Assembly (NCBI RefSeq): GCF_008704795.1
Contig: NZ_CP023690.1
Coordinates: 3,606,501 to 3,670,500, forward strand
DNA: 64,000 nucleotides
Origin: Streptomyces spectabilis
GTDB taxonomy: Bacteria; Actinomycetota; Actinomycetes; Streptomycetales; Streptomycetaceae
Direction of reading: 5' to 3'
Shown here piece after piece: positions 17,243-27,557 of this stretch. The notes beneath the pieces are model-generated. The model was not told the origin of the DNA, made no database searches, and was given only the letters and a program-made list of their open reading frames with translations. Position 1 is the stretch's first letter. Each line of letters opens with the position of its first letter. The translations under genes and the position numbers were made by a program.

Positions 17243-19114
17243 TCACTCATCAACTACATCAACAGTCCACGAATCCCCAAATATTTCCTGCAAGACTTCT
17301 TCAAGAACTTGATCCAATCCGGCGGATCGATAAACGCCGCGACTCTGTTCATCTGAAAATACCAGTCTCAGATTCCGGCCATCAAAGCCAACCACTTTGG
17401 CCTTCTGGCTAAGCACAAGCCACGCAAACCGCCTTCGCACCTTGACACCCTCAAGGACCCTCTGCCAGGTATCCCGAAGGACAGGGTCATTCAAGAACTC
17501 ACCATGAACTCCCGACTCCCTTTCACCTGGCCATTTCCCCCCGCTGTGCTCGCTCTCGCCAGTCATTGCAACTATGGGCCACGCACCCACACGTCGGTCA
17601 GTCGATGAACTGGGCGTCGGCGACCGCTCATCGGTGCCGTCGCCGAGGCTCCCTATTGTGGGCCATGCTCCCGGCCGGTTCACATGAGGAAAGTGCGGCA
17701 TTCTAACTACGGCATGTGTAGCACCCTCATCAACAACCTTGACATTCCAAGAAAGTCCAAAATCTTCTCGAAGTACACTTTCGAGAACAGTATCGACACC
17801 TGAGGCCTTATAGTTCTCCTTGGATGATTTACCCGCAAATATGAGCTCGACTGTCTGAGCGTCAACGCGTTTCATTCTGGCATTCTGACTGAGCAGGATC
17901 CATGCAAAACGCCTTCGATGCTTAACCGCTTCCAGGATCTTCGGCCACAGCTCTTCGTCAATTTCCGAAGGTTCAGGAGGTCGCTTGACCTCCGGCCATA
18001 CGGCACGAGTGGCCCCAGGAGCAGAGCACTGCGCGGGTGTCACCGGGGAGACCTCCCCCTTAGGCGCCTCCTTCTCTGCGTTCACAACCTTGGCCCCGGC
18101 CTCCACAACCGTCGGCCACTGCCCGCTGCGATGCTCCGGAGGGACGCCTGGCTGCCAAACTGACACCTCCGCACGCGAAGACACCGGCCACTCGCCTGAC
18201 TGGCCGTGAGCCACCGGTGACGCCTTCCCGTCAGACTGCGCGTCGAGCCCACCAGCCATTGCCACCGACGGCCCGGCCGGAAAATCTATCTCCGTAGAAG
18301 GAGAATTCCGCAGAGCTCGACCCCCACCGAAGACTCCTGGAGGCCGCTTCTCTGAGTTGCGCGAATTTCCACCCCACCCGACCCACTGCTTATTCCAGGA
18401 AATCGCCAGGCGCCCAGGAGAGTTGCGCACTCTTCTATGAGGTAGCGGTCGAGCTTTTGCCCGTAGAGATTGATGAAGGTGGGTAAACAGGGTGTCCAGA
18501 TCAAGGAACTTTTGACCGATATCTGGGATCCCCCCATGAAGCAAGCGCAGCAACTCGCCAGTGAATACTGTAAAACCGCTGCCATCCTCTGCCATCGCCG
18601 ACAGCGCTTCCCCAGCAGCGGCAATAAGATACGTCCCCTCCACCAGCGCATCCTCGGCTATAGAGTGGGCGGGGTCCGCCATGACGCCAAGGGCGCTTGC
18701 AGCGTAACAGCAATCAAGAATTACAATACGACGGTTCGCTACTGACCCAAGGAGCGTTTCACGGATGTCATTGTAATCGGTCGAAGTATGTGGAGCACCG
18801 GCCCGAGAGGTGGATCGACTAAGGCGAAACTCTCCCCTATTGACCCCCTTTAGGCCATGCCCGGAATAATACACAAGCAGAGTGTCCGTGGCTTCCTCTG
18901 CGTAACGGAGAATCGGATCTACGAGATCCTCTGGAGTCCTCGGATTATGGATCGCCCTGCAATGCTCAGGCGGCAGCTTCCACGAGGTTTCCCCTGTAAG
19001 AATTCGCCACAAGGAGTCGACATTGTTCCTCACTGAAGGCAGCGAAGGAAGATGCACATACTCACTGACGCCGACTAGGACCGCCCGCGACTTCTGAGGG
19101 TCAGGAAGAGTCAC
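17243..19114 (-). CDS. Caspase-like protease with two C-terminal DnaX(tau)-like domains
   Basis: 623 residues from GTG 19114. The N-terminus (about 1-235) is a C14 caspase/metacaspase-like domain: 'RAVLVGVSEY' start strand, catalytic His in 'LVYYSGHG' (about 86) and catalytic Cys in 'VILDCCYA' (about 136). A disordered linker (about 240-380) follows. Two repeats come next (about 385-462 and 545-622), each of the form W..(I/V)LE.VK.RRRFAW.(L)LSQ.A, then a beta strand and S(A/S)G.D.VLE.VL...FG..W.V. This pattern is that of the C-terminal domain of Gram-positive DnaX, the clamp-loader tau subunit. Short G-x-W-P motifs recur in the linkers. It follows the EACC1-like gene by eight bases. I infer a protease triggered by a replication-linked signal; that is untested. 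Confidence 0.85.
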   Translation of the reverse strand: MTLPDPQKSRAVLVGVSEYVHLPSLPSVRNNVDSLWRILTGETSWKLPPEHCRAIHNPRTPEDLVDPILRYAEEATDTLLVYYSGHGLKGVNRGEFRLSRSTSRAGAPHTSTDYNDIRETLLGSVANRRIVILDCCYAASALGVMADPAHSIAEDALVEGTYLIAAAGEALSAMAEDGSGFTVFTGELLRLLHGGIPDIGQKFLDLDTLFTHLHQSLRAKARPLPHRRVRNSPGRLAISWNKQWVGWGGNSRNSEKRPPGVFGGGRALRNSPSTEIDFPAGPSVAMAGGLDAQSDGKASPVAHGQSGEWPVSSRAEVSVWQPGVPPEHRSGQWPTVVEAGAKVVNAEKEAPKGEVSPVTPAQCSAPGATRAVWPEVKRPPEPSEIDEELWPKILEAVKHRRRFAWILLSQNARMKRVDAQTVELIFAGKSSKENYKASGVDTVLESVLREDFGLSWNVKVVDEGATHAVVRMPHFPHVNRPGAWPTIGSLGDGTDERSPTPSSSTDRRVGAWPIVAMTGESEHSGGKWPGERESGVHGEFLNDPVLRDTWQRVLEGVKVRRRFAWLVLSQKAKVVGFDGRNLRLVFSDEQSRGVYRSAGLDQVLEEVLQEIFGDSWTVDVVDE

Positions 19115-19122
19115 AGATCCTG

Positions 19123-19461
19123 CTACTCCTCGGCGAGCGTTCGAATGACACGCTCCACTACATCACTATCATCCCCTTCGATAGTGACGATCTTTCCGTT
19201 ATATTCAACAGTTACCCGAGGTGACCTGACACGCGTCTTACGCCATGTCGCATAGGCTAGCGAAAAGGTGGCCATCTGCCAGAGATTGTCGGTCACTAGC
19301 TGAAGTGCATCGAGTGCACCAGCACTCATCTCTTCCGGCTGAGGATCCACGGTCAGCCAGGAAATCTTGGCATGCTGACGAATCTCAGGAATTTCGAGAA
19401 GCCACAACCGAAGCGAGCGCAACTCCTCGTCAGCGCCTGGGCCATCCATACGGATTTGCAT
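19123..19461 (-). CDS. EACC1-like small protein (effector-associated constant component)
   Basis: 112 residues from ATG 19461 (a GTG three bases earlier is also possible; GAAGGGGA lies upstream). The pattern fits the EACC1 family: a polar start 'GADEELRSLRLWLLEIPEIR', a helical middle with 'ALDALQLVTDNLWQMATF', and a C-terminal beta pair 'RVTVEYNGKIVTIEGDD' followed by a short helix. EACC1 proteins are encoded next to caspase or other effector genes in predicted actinobacterial conflict systems (described by the Aravind group), where they are thought to be a constant signalling or scaffold part. It is directly upstream of the caspase gene in one transcription unit. GC content is below that of the element's transfer genes. 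Confidence 0.75.
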   Translation of the reverse strand: MQIRMDGPGADEELRSLRLWLLEIPEIRQHAKISWLTVDPQPEEMSAGALDALQLVTDNLWQMATFSLAYATWRKTRVRSPRVTVEYNGKIVTIEGDDSDVVERVIRTLAEE

Positions 19462-19723
19462 CACGTTGCGAGTCCCCTTCGGTCCCCTCCGCTGTCACGT
19501 GGCAGACAGCTTAGGTGAGGCCGCGTCACCGCACCGCCCCGTTGGCCGAACTCCCACCACCGGAGCTGCCCACGGCTCCATGAACGACGAGTTCAGCCCA
19601 GACCTTGGCGAGCAGCAGTTACCAAACGGGCTTGAACACAGGAGAGTTAGTGCACAGCAATCCATCAGAGCTCCGGGCACAGGGGCACGGCCAGGCAGAC
19701 TCCCTCTATGAGGCCCGGCATGG

Positions 19724-19897
19724 TCAGATGCGACGAGAGTTATCAACGAGATCCGACCAGGCAATACCCATGATCAGCGCTGCGATGGCGATCAGGAGCA
19801 CGCTCAAGGCCAGGGCGTAGAAGAGGATGATCCGAGAGAGATCTTTGTGCTCTGCGGCCGTGCGGGCCCGGCGCGGAGGCAGCGTCGTTTGGCCCAT
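19724..19897 (-). CDS. Small membrane protein
   Basis: 57 residues from ATG 19897 (AGGTGG seven bases upstream). A basic, polar N-terminus (about 20 residues) precedes one transmembrane helix ('IILFYALALSVLLIAIAALIMG') and a short tail. It is upstream of the caspase operon but separated from it by about 260 bases with no recognised gene. The size fits a toxin, regulator or structural peptide, but nothing specific can be claimed. Confidence 0.55.
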   Translation of the reverse strand: MGQTTLPPRRARTAAEHKDLSRIILFYALALSVLLIAIAALIMGIAWSDLVDNSRRI

Positions 19898-20042
19898 GTC
19901 TGCCACCTTCTTCCGTCGGCCGGTCGGAGCGTCGCAGTCCACACGCCAAGGCGCTTCGGCCGGAAGGTGCTGAAGCGCCGCATCCCGACCATCGCGATCC
20001 GTCAGTGAACGTGAGTAACAGGCCGCCGACCAGCGGGACGTA

Positions 20043-20078
20043 CTGTGCCCCGCACCTCGGAAGAGGTACGGGGCACAG
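20043..20078. terminator. Strong hairpin near the right end of the element
   Basis: A 16-base stem with one mismatch (CTGTGCCCCGCACCTC with its complement) closes a GGAA tetraloop. There is no T tract. It would insulate the element from transcription of the leftward radical SAM operon, or end transcripts coming from the element. Confidence 0.7.
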
Positions 20079-20183
20079 AACTGACCACGAAACCAGAACG
20101 AGTGATGGCAACCGCCGAGGGCCGACAGCGGCGCGCAATCCAGGATCTCAAGCCTCAGAGCGCCCTGAAGGCGACCCCGGGCC

Positions 20184-20372
20184 TCAGACCCACTCCACTT
20201 CCGACCGGATGCCCGGCGAGCCTCCAGGCGGCGGCAGAGGCGTTCTCGGGGTCACCAAGGCAGGCGGCGCTTCCCGCTTGCCGGAGGCGCCCGCCGCGTT
20301 CAGCGCCGCGACGACCTCATCCTCTGTGACCTCCGCCACAGCCTCTGTGATCCGCCGCAGCGCCTCACTCAC
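20184..20372 (-). CDS. Possible small protein after the radical SAM gene
   Basis: 62 codons from GTG 20372, 16 bases past the radical SAM stop. The N-terminal half ('LRRITEAVAEVTEDEVVAAL') looks like an amphipathic helix; the rest is Pro-rich and low complexity. A GAGGA precedes the GTG with no spacing, so the ribosome site is poor. It lies just inside the element's right end. It could be a real small element gene or chance. Confidence 0.3.
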   Translation of the reverse strand: MSEALRRITEAVAEVTEDEVVAALNAAGASGKREAPPALVTPRTPLPPPGGSPGIRSEVEWV

Positions 20373-20387
20373 TCCTCAGCCGCCGTT

Positions 20388-22328
<1,941 letters not shown>

Positions 22329-22421
22329 CGCTGGACCTTCGTGAGCTGACAGGGGTGACCCTCAAGCCTAACGTGGCCGGGGCCCGGCCCCGTACCTCGA
22401 TCGGAGCACCCCGCCGCGCGC

Positions 22422-23987
22422 TCAGCCGCCGAGCGCCGCCCGCACCTTCGATGCCGCCGCCCGGTCCCACACCTCGGGCAGCTCCCGCTCCTGGGCCGCC
22501 GCGGCCGCCTCCTCGCGGCCGTACAGCAGGCCCCAGGTGTACGCGGACTCACCGGCCGCGTGCGCCTGGATCGCCAGGTTCCGCAGGGCCTCACGGGCGA
22601 CGACGCTGTCCTGGTGCTCTCCGAGGACCTTCTGCACGGCCTTCATGCGCTTGGCGAAGCGCTTCGCGGGCTTGCCCAGGGCGGGCTTCGCGGCCTCGCC
22701 CGCGTACCGGGCGCGCTTGGCCGCCTTGCGGGCCTCGTGCATCGCCGTGTCGCGCTCCTCGCCGGGGGCGAGGGCCAGGGCGTGGTCCACGCGGGCCGCG
22801 AGCCGGTCGAAGTCCTTGAGCATCGCCTTGGGCAGGGCGTCGTCGGCGGGGGCCCCGGCGGCCTTGCGCAGCGGCGGGTCGGCCAGCAGCGCGTCGACGG
22901 CGTCGAGGAGGGCCAGATAGCGCGACGAGTCGAGGACGGCGACGGTCTTGCGGCGCGATCCGGCGCGGCCCGCGATCGACCAGATCCGCAGGCGGGCGCG
23001 GACGGGGCCGAGGCGCAGCGTGCGGGGGACGTCCGCGAGGGCCGTCGTGAGGCGTTCGGTGAGGACCTCGCGGTCGCGGTCCACGCCCAGCTCGCCGGCC
23101 AGCCACCTCAGCTCCTCGCCGAGCGGGTCCGTGGTCTCCCTGTCGAGGATCTTCCGGTACGTCTTGAAGGCGCTGCGCAGGCGGCGCGTGGCCACGCGCA
23201 TCTGGTGGACGGAGTCGGGGAGGTCCTGGCGGACGGCGGGGTCCATGGCGATCAGGGCGTCGCGCTGCTCGCGGAGGTACGCCATGACGTGAGCCCCGGC
23301 CGGGTCACCCGTGCTGGGCACCGGGGGCTGCGCCCACCCGTCCCGCCCCGCAGGGGCGGCGTCGCCCGTTTCCGCCAGCGCCCGCGCCAGCTTCGAGCCC
23401 GACGTCGAGCGCCGCACCCCCGCCTTGCGCAGCTTCTTCTCCACCCTGTCCAGGAGCCGGGGATCACCCCCGTCCGCCAGCTCCACCTCGATCTCGCTCC
23501 ACGCGGTGGTGCGGCGGTCCCCGCCGGAGAGCCGTTCGGCGCGGACCTCGTCCAGGGACACCTCGGCGAGGAGCGTGCCCGACTCGTCCACGAGGTGGCG
23601 CACCGCGCGGGCCGAGCGGAGGCGTACGACCGGCGCCAGCGGAGTGTCGCGCACGCGGGAGCGGACCAGGCCCGCCAGGGGGCGGGGGACGTCGTCCGAC
23701 AGGGGGGCGTGGACCTCGTCGCGCACGCCGTCCGCGAGCGAGACGGGGAGCTTCAGATGCCAGCCCGCGTCGGAGCCTCCGGTGCGGCGGCGCAGGGTGA
23801 TGGCGGCCTCGGCCAGGCGTTGGTCGGCGGTGTCGTAGTAGACGGCGTCGAGATCGGCGACGCCCTTGTCGATGACGTCGGCCACTCCGGCGACGCCGCT
23901 CAGGTCGGGGAGGCCTCCACCGGCCCCGGCGTCGTACTTCCGCTCGATCTCGCGGTGCGTCGCAGTCCCGTGCTTCGTGTCCGCCAT
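22422..23987 (-). CDS. CYTH and CHAD domain protein
   Basis: 521 residues. The N-terminal CYTH domain (about 10-205) has the signature 'EIERKY' and strands rich in Arg/Lys/Glu ('ITLRRRTGG', 'HLKLPV'), which form the triphosphate tunnel. The CHAD domain (about 235-515) is a helical bundle with conserved His and basic residues ('VHQMRVATRRLRSAFKTY', 'LHEARKAAKRARY'-like). CHAD domains bind polyphosphate and CYTH domains act on triphosphates, so a role in polyphosphate or triphosphate metabolism is likely. It is on the same strand as, and about 90 bases before, the radical SAM gene. Confidence 0.92.
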   Translation of the reverse strand: MADTKHGTATHREIERKYDAGAGGGLPDLSGVAGVADVIDKGVADLDAVYYDTADQRLAEAAITLRRRTGGSDAGWHLKLPVSLADGVRDEVHAPLSDDVPRPLAGLVRSRVRDTPLAPVVRLRSARAVRHLVDESGTLLAEVSLDEVRAERLSGGDRRTTAWSEIEVELADGGDPRLLDRVEKKLRKAGVRRSTSGSKLARALAETGDAAPAGRDGWAQPPVPSTGDPAGAHVMAYLREQRDALIAMDPAVRQDLPDSVHQMRVATRRLRSAFKTYRKILDRETTDPLGEELRWLAGELGVDRDREVLTERLTTALADVPRTLRLGPVRARLRIWSIAGRAGSRRKTVAVLDSSRYLALLDAVDALLADPPLRKAAGAPADDALPKAMLKDFDRLAARVDHALALAPGEERDTAMHEARKAAKRARYAGEAAKPALGKPAKRFAKRMKAVQKVLGEHQDSVVAREALRNLAIQAHAAGESAYTWGLLYGREEAAAAAQERELPEVWDRAAASKVRAALGG

Positions 23988-24009
23988 GAACCGAATCTAG
24001 ACGCGATCC

Positions 24010-24037
24010 GGGGCGCCCGGCAGTCCTTGGGCGCCCC
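24010..24037. terminator. Hairpin after rodA
   Basis: GGGGCGCCC and GGGCGCCCC flank an 11-base loop, 11 bases past the rodA stop and before the CYTH-CHAD gene. Confidence 0.6.
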
Positions 24038-24047
24038 GGTTGCGGGA

Positions 24048-25244
24048 TCAGGCCGACAGCGGCCGCTGCACCTTGATCGACTGGAGGAGGCCGACGGCCA
24101 CCCAGACGGCGAACATCGATGTTCCGCCGTAGGAGACGAAGGGCAGCGGGAGGCCCGCCACGGGCATGATGCCGAGGGTCATGCCGATGTTCTCGAAGGC
24201 CTGGAAGGCGAACCAGGCGATGATTCCGGCGGCGACGATCGTGCCGTACAACTCGGTCGTCTCGCGGGCGATGCGGCAGGCGCGCCACAGGACGACGCCC
24301 AGGAGGAGCAGGATCGCGCCCGCTCCGATGAAGCCCAGTTCCTCGCCGGCGACGGTGAAGACGAAGTCGGTCTGCTGCTCGGGCACGAACTGGCCGGTGG
24401 TCTGAGAGCCCTTGGTGAGCCCGGTGCCGGTGAGGCCGCCGGAGCCGATGGCGATGCGGGCCTGGTTGGTGTTGTAGCCGACGCCCGCCGGGTCGAGCGC
24501 GGGGTTGGCGAACGCGGCGAAGCGGGCGATCTGGTAGTCGTCCAGGACGCCGAGCTGCCATATGGCGACGCCGCCGAGGGCGCCCGCGCCGAGCAGTCCG
24601 AAGACCCAGCGGTTGGAGGCGCCGGAGGCGAGCAGGACGCCGAGGACGATCATCACTATCACCATGACCGAGCCGAGGTCCGGCATCAGCATGATGATCA
24701 TGATCGGCACGGCGGCGAGGCCGAGGGCCTGGACGACGGTGCGGTGGTCGGGGTGCTCGCGGTCGCCCGCGTCGACGCGGGCCGCGAGCATCATCGCCAT
24801 GCCCAGAATGATGGTGATCTTGCAGAACTCGGAGGGCTGGAGCGACTGGCCGCCGATGACGATCCAGGCGTGGGCGCCGTTGACGGTCGCGCCGAGCGGG
24901 GTCAGGACCAGCAGGATCAGGAAGACCGAGATGCCGTAGAGGATCGGCACGGCGGTGCGCAGCATGGTGTGGCCGAGCCAGATCGTGCCCGCCATCAGCG
25001 CGAGGCCGATGCCGATGTTGATGACGTGCTTGATCACGAAGGCGTACGGGTCGTCGCCGACCAGCTCGGTGCGGTTGCGGGTCGCCGAGTAGACGAGCGC
25101 CGAGCCGATCACGGAGAGCGCGAGGGCGGCGAGCAGTATCCACCAGTCGAGGCGGCGCAGCAGCGAGTCGCGGGCGAACAGGCGGGCCATGGTGGAGCGC
25201 TCGGGGCCGTAGCCCGAGACGGAGAAACCGCTGGTGCCGGCCAT
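24048..25244 (-). CDS. rodA: RodA/FtsW/SpoVE (SEDS) peptidoglycan polymerase
   Basis: 398 residues with about ten transmembrane helices, starting at ATG 25244. The SEDS family polymerises lipid II into glycan strands together with a class B penicillin-binding protein. Visible signatures are 'LGATVNGAHAWIVIGGQSLQPSEFCKI' split over the loop (conserved W-I and PSE), 'GLTGTGLTKGSQTTGQFVPE' and 'FVSYGGTSMF' at the end. The start overlaps the mrdA stop by one base (TGATG), so RodA and PBP2 are translationally coupled, matching their function as a pair. In Streptomyces this cluster serves spore-wall synthesis. Confidence 0.95.
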   Translation of the reverse strand: MAGTSGFSVSGYGPERSTMARLFARDSLLRRLDWWILLAALALSVIGSALVYSATRNRTELVGDDPYAFVIKHVINIGIGLALMAGTIWLGHTMLRTAVPILYGISVFLILLVLTPLGATVNGAHAWIVIGGQSLQPSEFCKITIILGMAMMLAARVDAGDREHPDHRTVVQALGLAAVPIMIIMLMPDLGSVMVIVMIVLGVLLASGASNRWVFGLLGAGALGGVAIWQLGVLDDYQIARFAAFANPALDPAGVGYNTNQARIAIGSGGLTGTGLTKGSQTTGQFVPEQQTDFVFTVAGEELGFIGAGAILLLLGVVLWRACRIARETTELYGTIVAAGIIAWFAFQAFENIGMTLGIMPVAGLPLPFVSYGGTSMFAVWVAVGLLQSIKVQRPLSA

Positions 25245-27487
25245 CAGTCGCGCCTCCAGCCCGCGGGCGCGCCCGCGAGTTCCTGCTGGTCCTGGTCCTG
25301 GTCCTGCTGGTCCTGGTCCTGTTGCTGCGGGTCCTGCTGCTGTTGCTGGTCCCCCGGCTCCTGCGGCGGCTTGGGCTTGCCCGGCTTGTAAGGCTTGACC
25401 TTCGGGGCGTCGATGGATCCGTCGGGCTGGATCTTCGGCAGGGACTTCTGCGGCTCGGGCAGCAGGGCCTTCTTCAGGTCCTGGTTGCCGCTGTCGTCCA
25501 GGCCGTAGATCGCGTTGTAGATCTGGCGCACGGCGGGCCCGGAGGCGCCGGAGCCCGTACCGCCCTGGGAGATCGTCATCACGATCGAGTAGTCCTTGGT
25601 GTACGTCGCGAACCACGACGTCGTCTGCTTGCCGTAGACCTCGGCGGTGCCGGTCTTGGCGTGCATCGGGATCTTTTCCTGCGGCCAGCCGCCGAACCGC
25701 CAGGCGGCGGTTCCCTTGGTGGCGACGTCGGCGAGGGCACCGTCTATGTCCTTGCGCAGGGCCGCGTCCATGGGCAGCTTGCCGTGCGCCTTGGGCTTGA
25801 TCTCCTCGACGTGCTTGCCGTCGGGGCTGATGATCGCCTTGCCGACGGTGGGGTCGTAGAGGGTGCCGCCGTTGGCGATGGCGGAGTAGATCGTGGCCAT
25901 CTGGATGGGCGTGACGAGCGTGTCGCCCTGGCCGATGGAGTAGTTGACGGAGTCACCGGCGCGCATCTTCATGCCTTCGAGGCAGTTCTCGTAGGCGATG
26001 CGCTCGGCGTAGTCACCGCTCTTCTTGCCCTGCTTGCACCAGGCGTCCTTGTTGGCCTTCCAGTAGTCCTTCTTCCACTGGCGGTCGGGGACGCGGCCGC
26101 TGACCTCGTTGGGGAGGTCGACGCCGGTCTCCTTGCCGAGGCCGAACTGGTGGGCGGTCTTGTAGAACCAGTCCTTGGGGTCCTTCGCCGGCTTGTTGCC
26201 GCCGTCCTTGCGCCACTCGTCGTGCGACAGCTTGTAGTAGACGGTGTCGCAGGAGACCTCCAGGGCCTGGCCGAGCGAGATGCTGCCGTGGCCCTGGGAC
26301 TCGAAGTTCTTGAAGACCTGGCCGCCGATCGAGTACGAGCTGGGGCAGGGGTAGCGGCCGTTGAACTCGTAGCCCGCGTTGACCGCCGCGGTGGTCGGGA
26401 TGACCTTGAAGATCGAGCCGGGGGCTGCCTGGCCCTGGATGGCGCGGTTCAGGAGCGGGTAGTTGGACTTCTTGCCGGTGAGCTTGGCGTAGTCCTTGCC
26501 GGAGATGCCGCCGACCCAGGCGTTCGGGTCGTACGTCGGGTTGGAGGCCATGGCGACGACGCGCCCGGTCTTGTTCTCCATGACGACGACGGCGCCCGCG
26601 TCGGCCTTGTAGTTCTCGCCGGTGTTCTTGTCGAACTCGTCGCGGGCCTTCTTCATCGCGTCGTTCAGCCAGTACTCGGACACCGCCTGGACGCGGGCGT
26701 CGATGCTGGTCACGACGTTCGAGCCGGGCTCGGCCTTGTCGGACTTGGCCTTCCCTATGACACGGCCGAGGTTGTCGACCTCGTAGCGGGTGACGCCCGC
26801 CTTGCCGCGCAGCTGCTTGTCGTACGTGCGCTCGAGGCCGGAGCGGCCCACCTGGTCGGAGCGCAGGAACGGCGAGTCGGTGTCCTCGGCCTTGTTGATC
26901 TCGTCGTCGGTGACGGGCGAGAGGTAGCCGAGGACCTGGGCGGTGTTGGACTTGCCGGGGGCGGCGTAGCGGCGGACCGCGGTGGGCTCGGCGGTGATGC
27001 CGGGGAAGTCCTCGGAGCGCTCACGGATCTGCAGGGCCTGCTTGGGCGTGGCCTCGTCGGTGATGGGGATGGGCTGGTACGGCGAGCCGTTCCAGCAGGG
27101 CTGCGGGGTCTTGGAGTCGCACAGACGGACCTTGTCCGAGACGTCCTTGGTGCTCATGCCGAGGACGTCGGCGAGCTTGGCGAGGACGCCCGCGCCGTCG
27201 TCCTTCATCTTCATGAGCTCGGTGCGGGACGCGGAGACCACGAGGCGGGTCTGGTTGTCGGCGATGGGCACGCCGCGGGCGTCGAGGATCTCGCCGCGCA
27301 CGGCGGGCTGGACGACCTGCTGGACGTGGTTGCCGGAGGCCTCCTCGGCGTACTCGTCGCCGTTGCGGACCTGGAGGTACCAGAGGCGGCCGCCGAGGGT
27401 GAGGAGCAGCGAGACGACGAGGATCTGGATGACGACGAGGCGGATCTGGACGCGCGGGGTGCGCCCGGTCTCCGGGATGTTGGTCAC
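25244..27487 (-). CDS. mrdA: Penicillin-binding protein 2 (class B transpeptidase)
   Basis: 747 residues. A membrane anchor (about 12-32) and dimerisation domain ('ARGVPIADNQTRLVVS') precede the transpeptidase domain with active-site Ser in 'APGSIFKV' (SxxK), the second motif 'EVSCDTVYY' (SxD) and the third 'MHAKTGTAEV' (KTG). It cross-links peptidoglycan with RodA in elongation or spore-wall synthesis. The last about 40 residues are an unusual Gln/Asp-rich run (QQQ, DQDQQDQ blocks), coded by tandem trinucleotide-like repeats that probably vary in length between strains. It starts with GTG 27487, 70 bases after mreD. Confidence 0.95.
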   Translation of the reverse strand: MTNIPETGRTPRVQIRLVVIQILVVSLLLTLGGRLWYLQVRNGDEYAEEASGNHVQQVVQPAVRGEILDARGVPIADNQTRLVVSASRTELMKMKDDGAGVLAKLADVLGMSTKDVSDKVRLCDSKTPQPCWNGSPYQPIPITDEATPKQALQIRERSEDFPGITAEPTAVRRYAAPGKSNTAQVLGYLSPVTDDEINKAEDTDSPFLRSDQVGRSGLERTYDKQLRGKAGVTRYEVDNLGRVIGKAKSDKAEPGSNVVTSIDARVQAVSEYWLNDAMKKARDEFDKNTGENYKADAGAVVVMENKTGRVVAMASNPTYDPNAWVGGISGKDYAKLTGKKSNYPLLNRAIQGQAAPGSIFKVIPTTAAVNAGYEFNGRYPCPSSYSIGGQVFKNFESQGHGSISLGQALEVSCDTVYYKLSHDEWRKDGGNKPAKDPKDWFYKTAHQFGLGKETGVDLPNEVSGRVPDRQWKKDYWKANKDAWCKQGKKSGDYAERIAYENCLEGMKMRAGDSVNYSIGQGDTLVTPIQMATIYSAIANGGTLYDPTVGKAIISPDGKHVEEIKPKAHGKLPMDAALRKDIDGALADVATKGTAAWRFGGWPQEKIPMHAKTGTAEVYGKQTTSWFATYTKDYSIVMTISQGGTGSGASGPAVRQIYNAIYGLDDSGNQDLKKALLPEPQKSLPKIQPDGSIDAPKVKPYKPGKPKPPQEPGDQQQQQDPQQQDQDQQDQDQDQQELAGAPAGWRRD

Positions 27488-27557
27488 TGGTTGGCTCCTC
27501 CCCTGGTTCCGTACGCCGACGGGTGCGCGGCCTCGCCGTACGTCGACTGCGGTGCGC

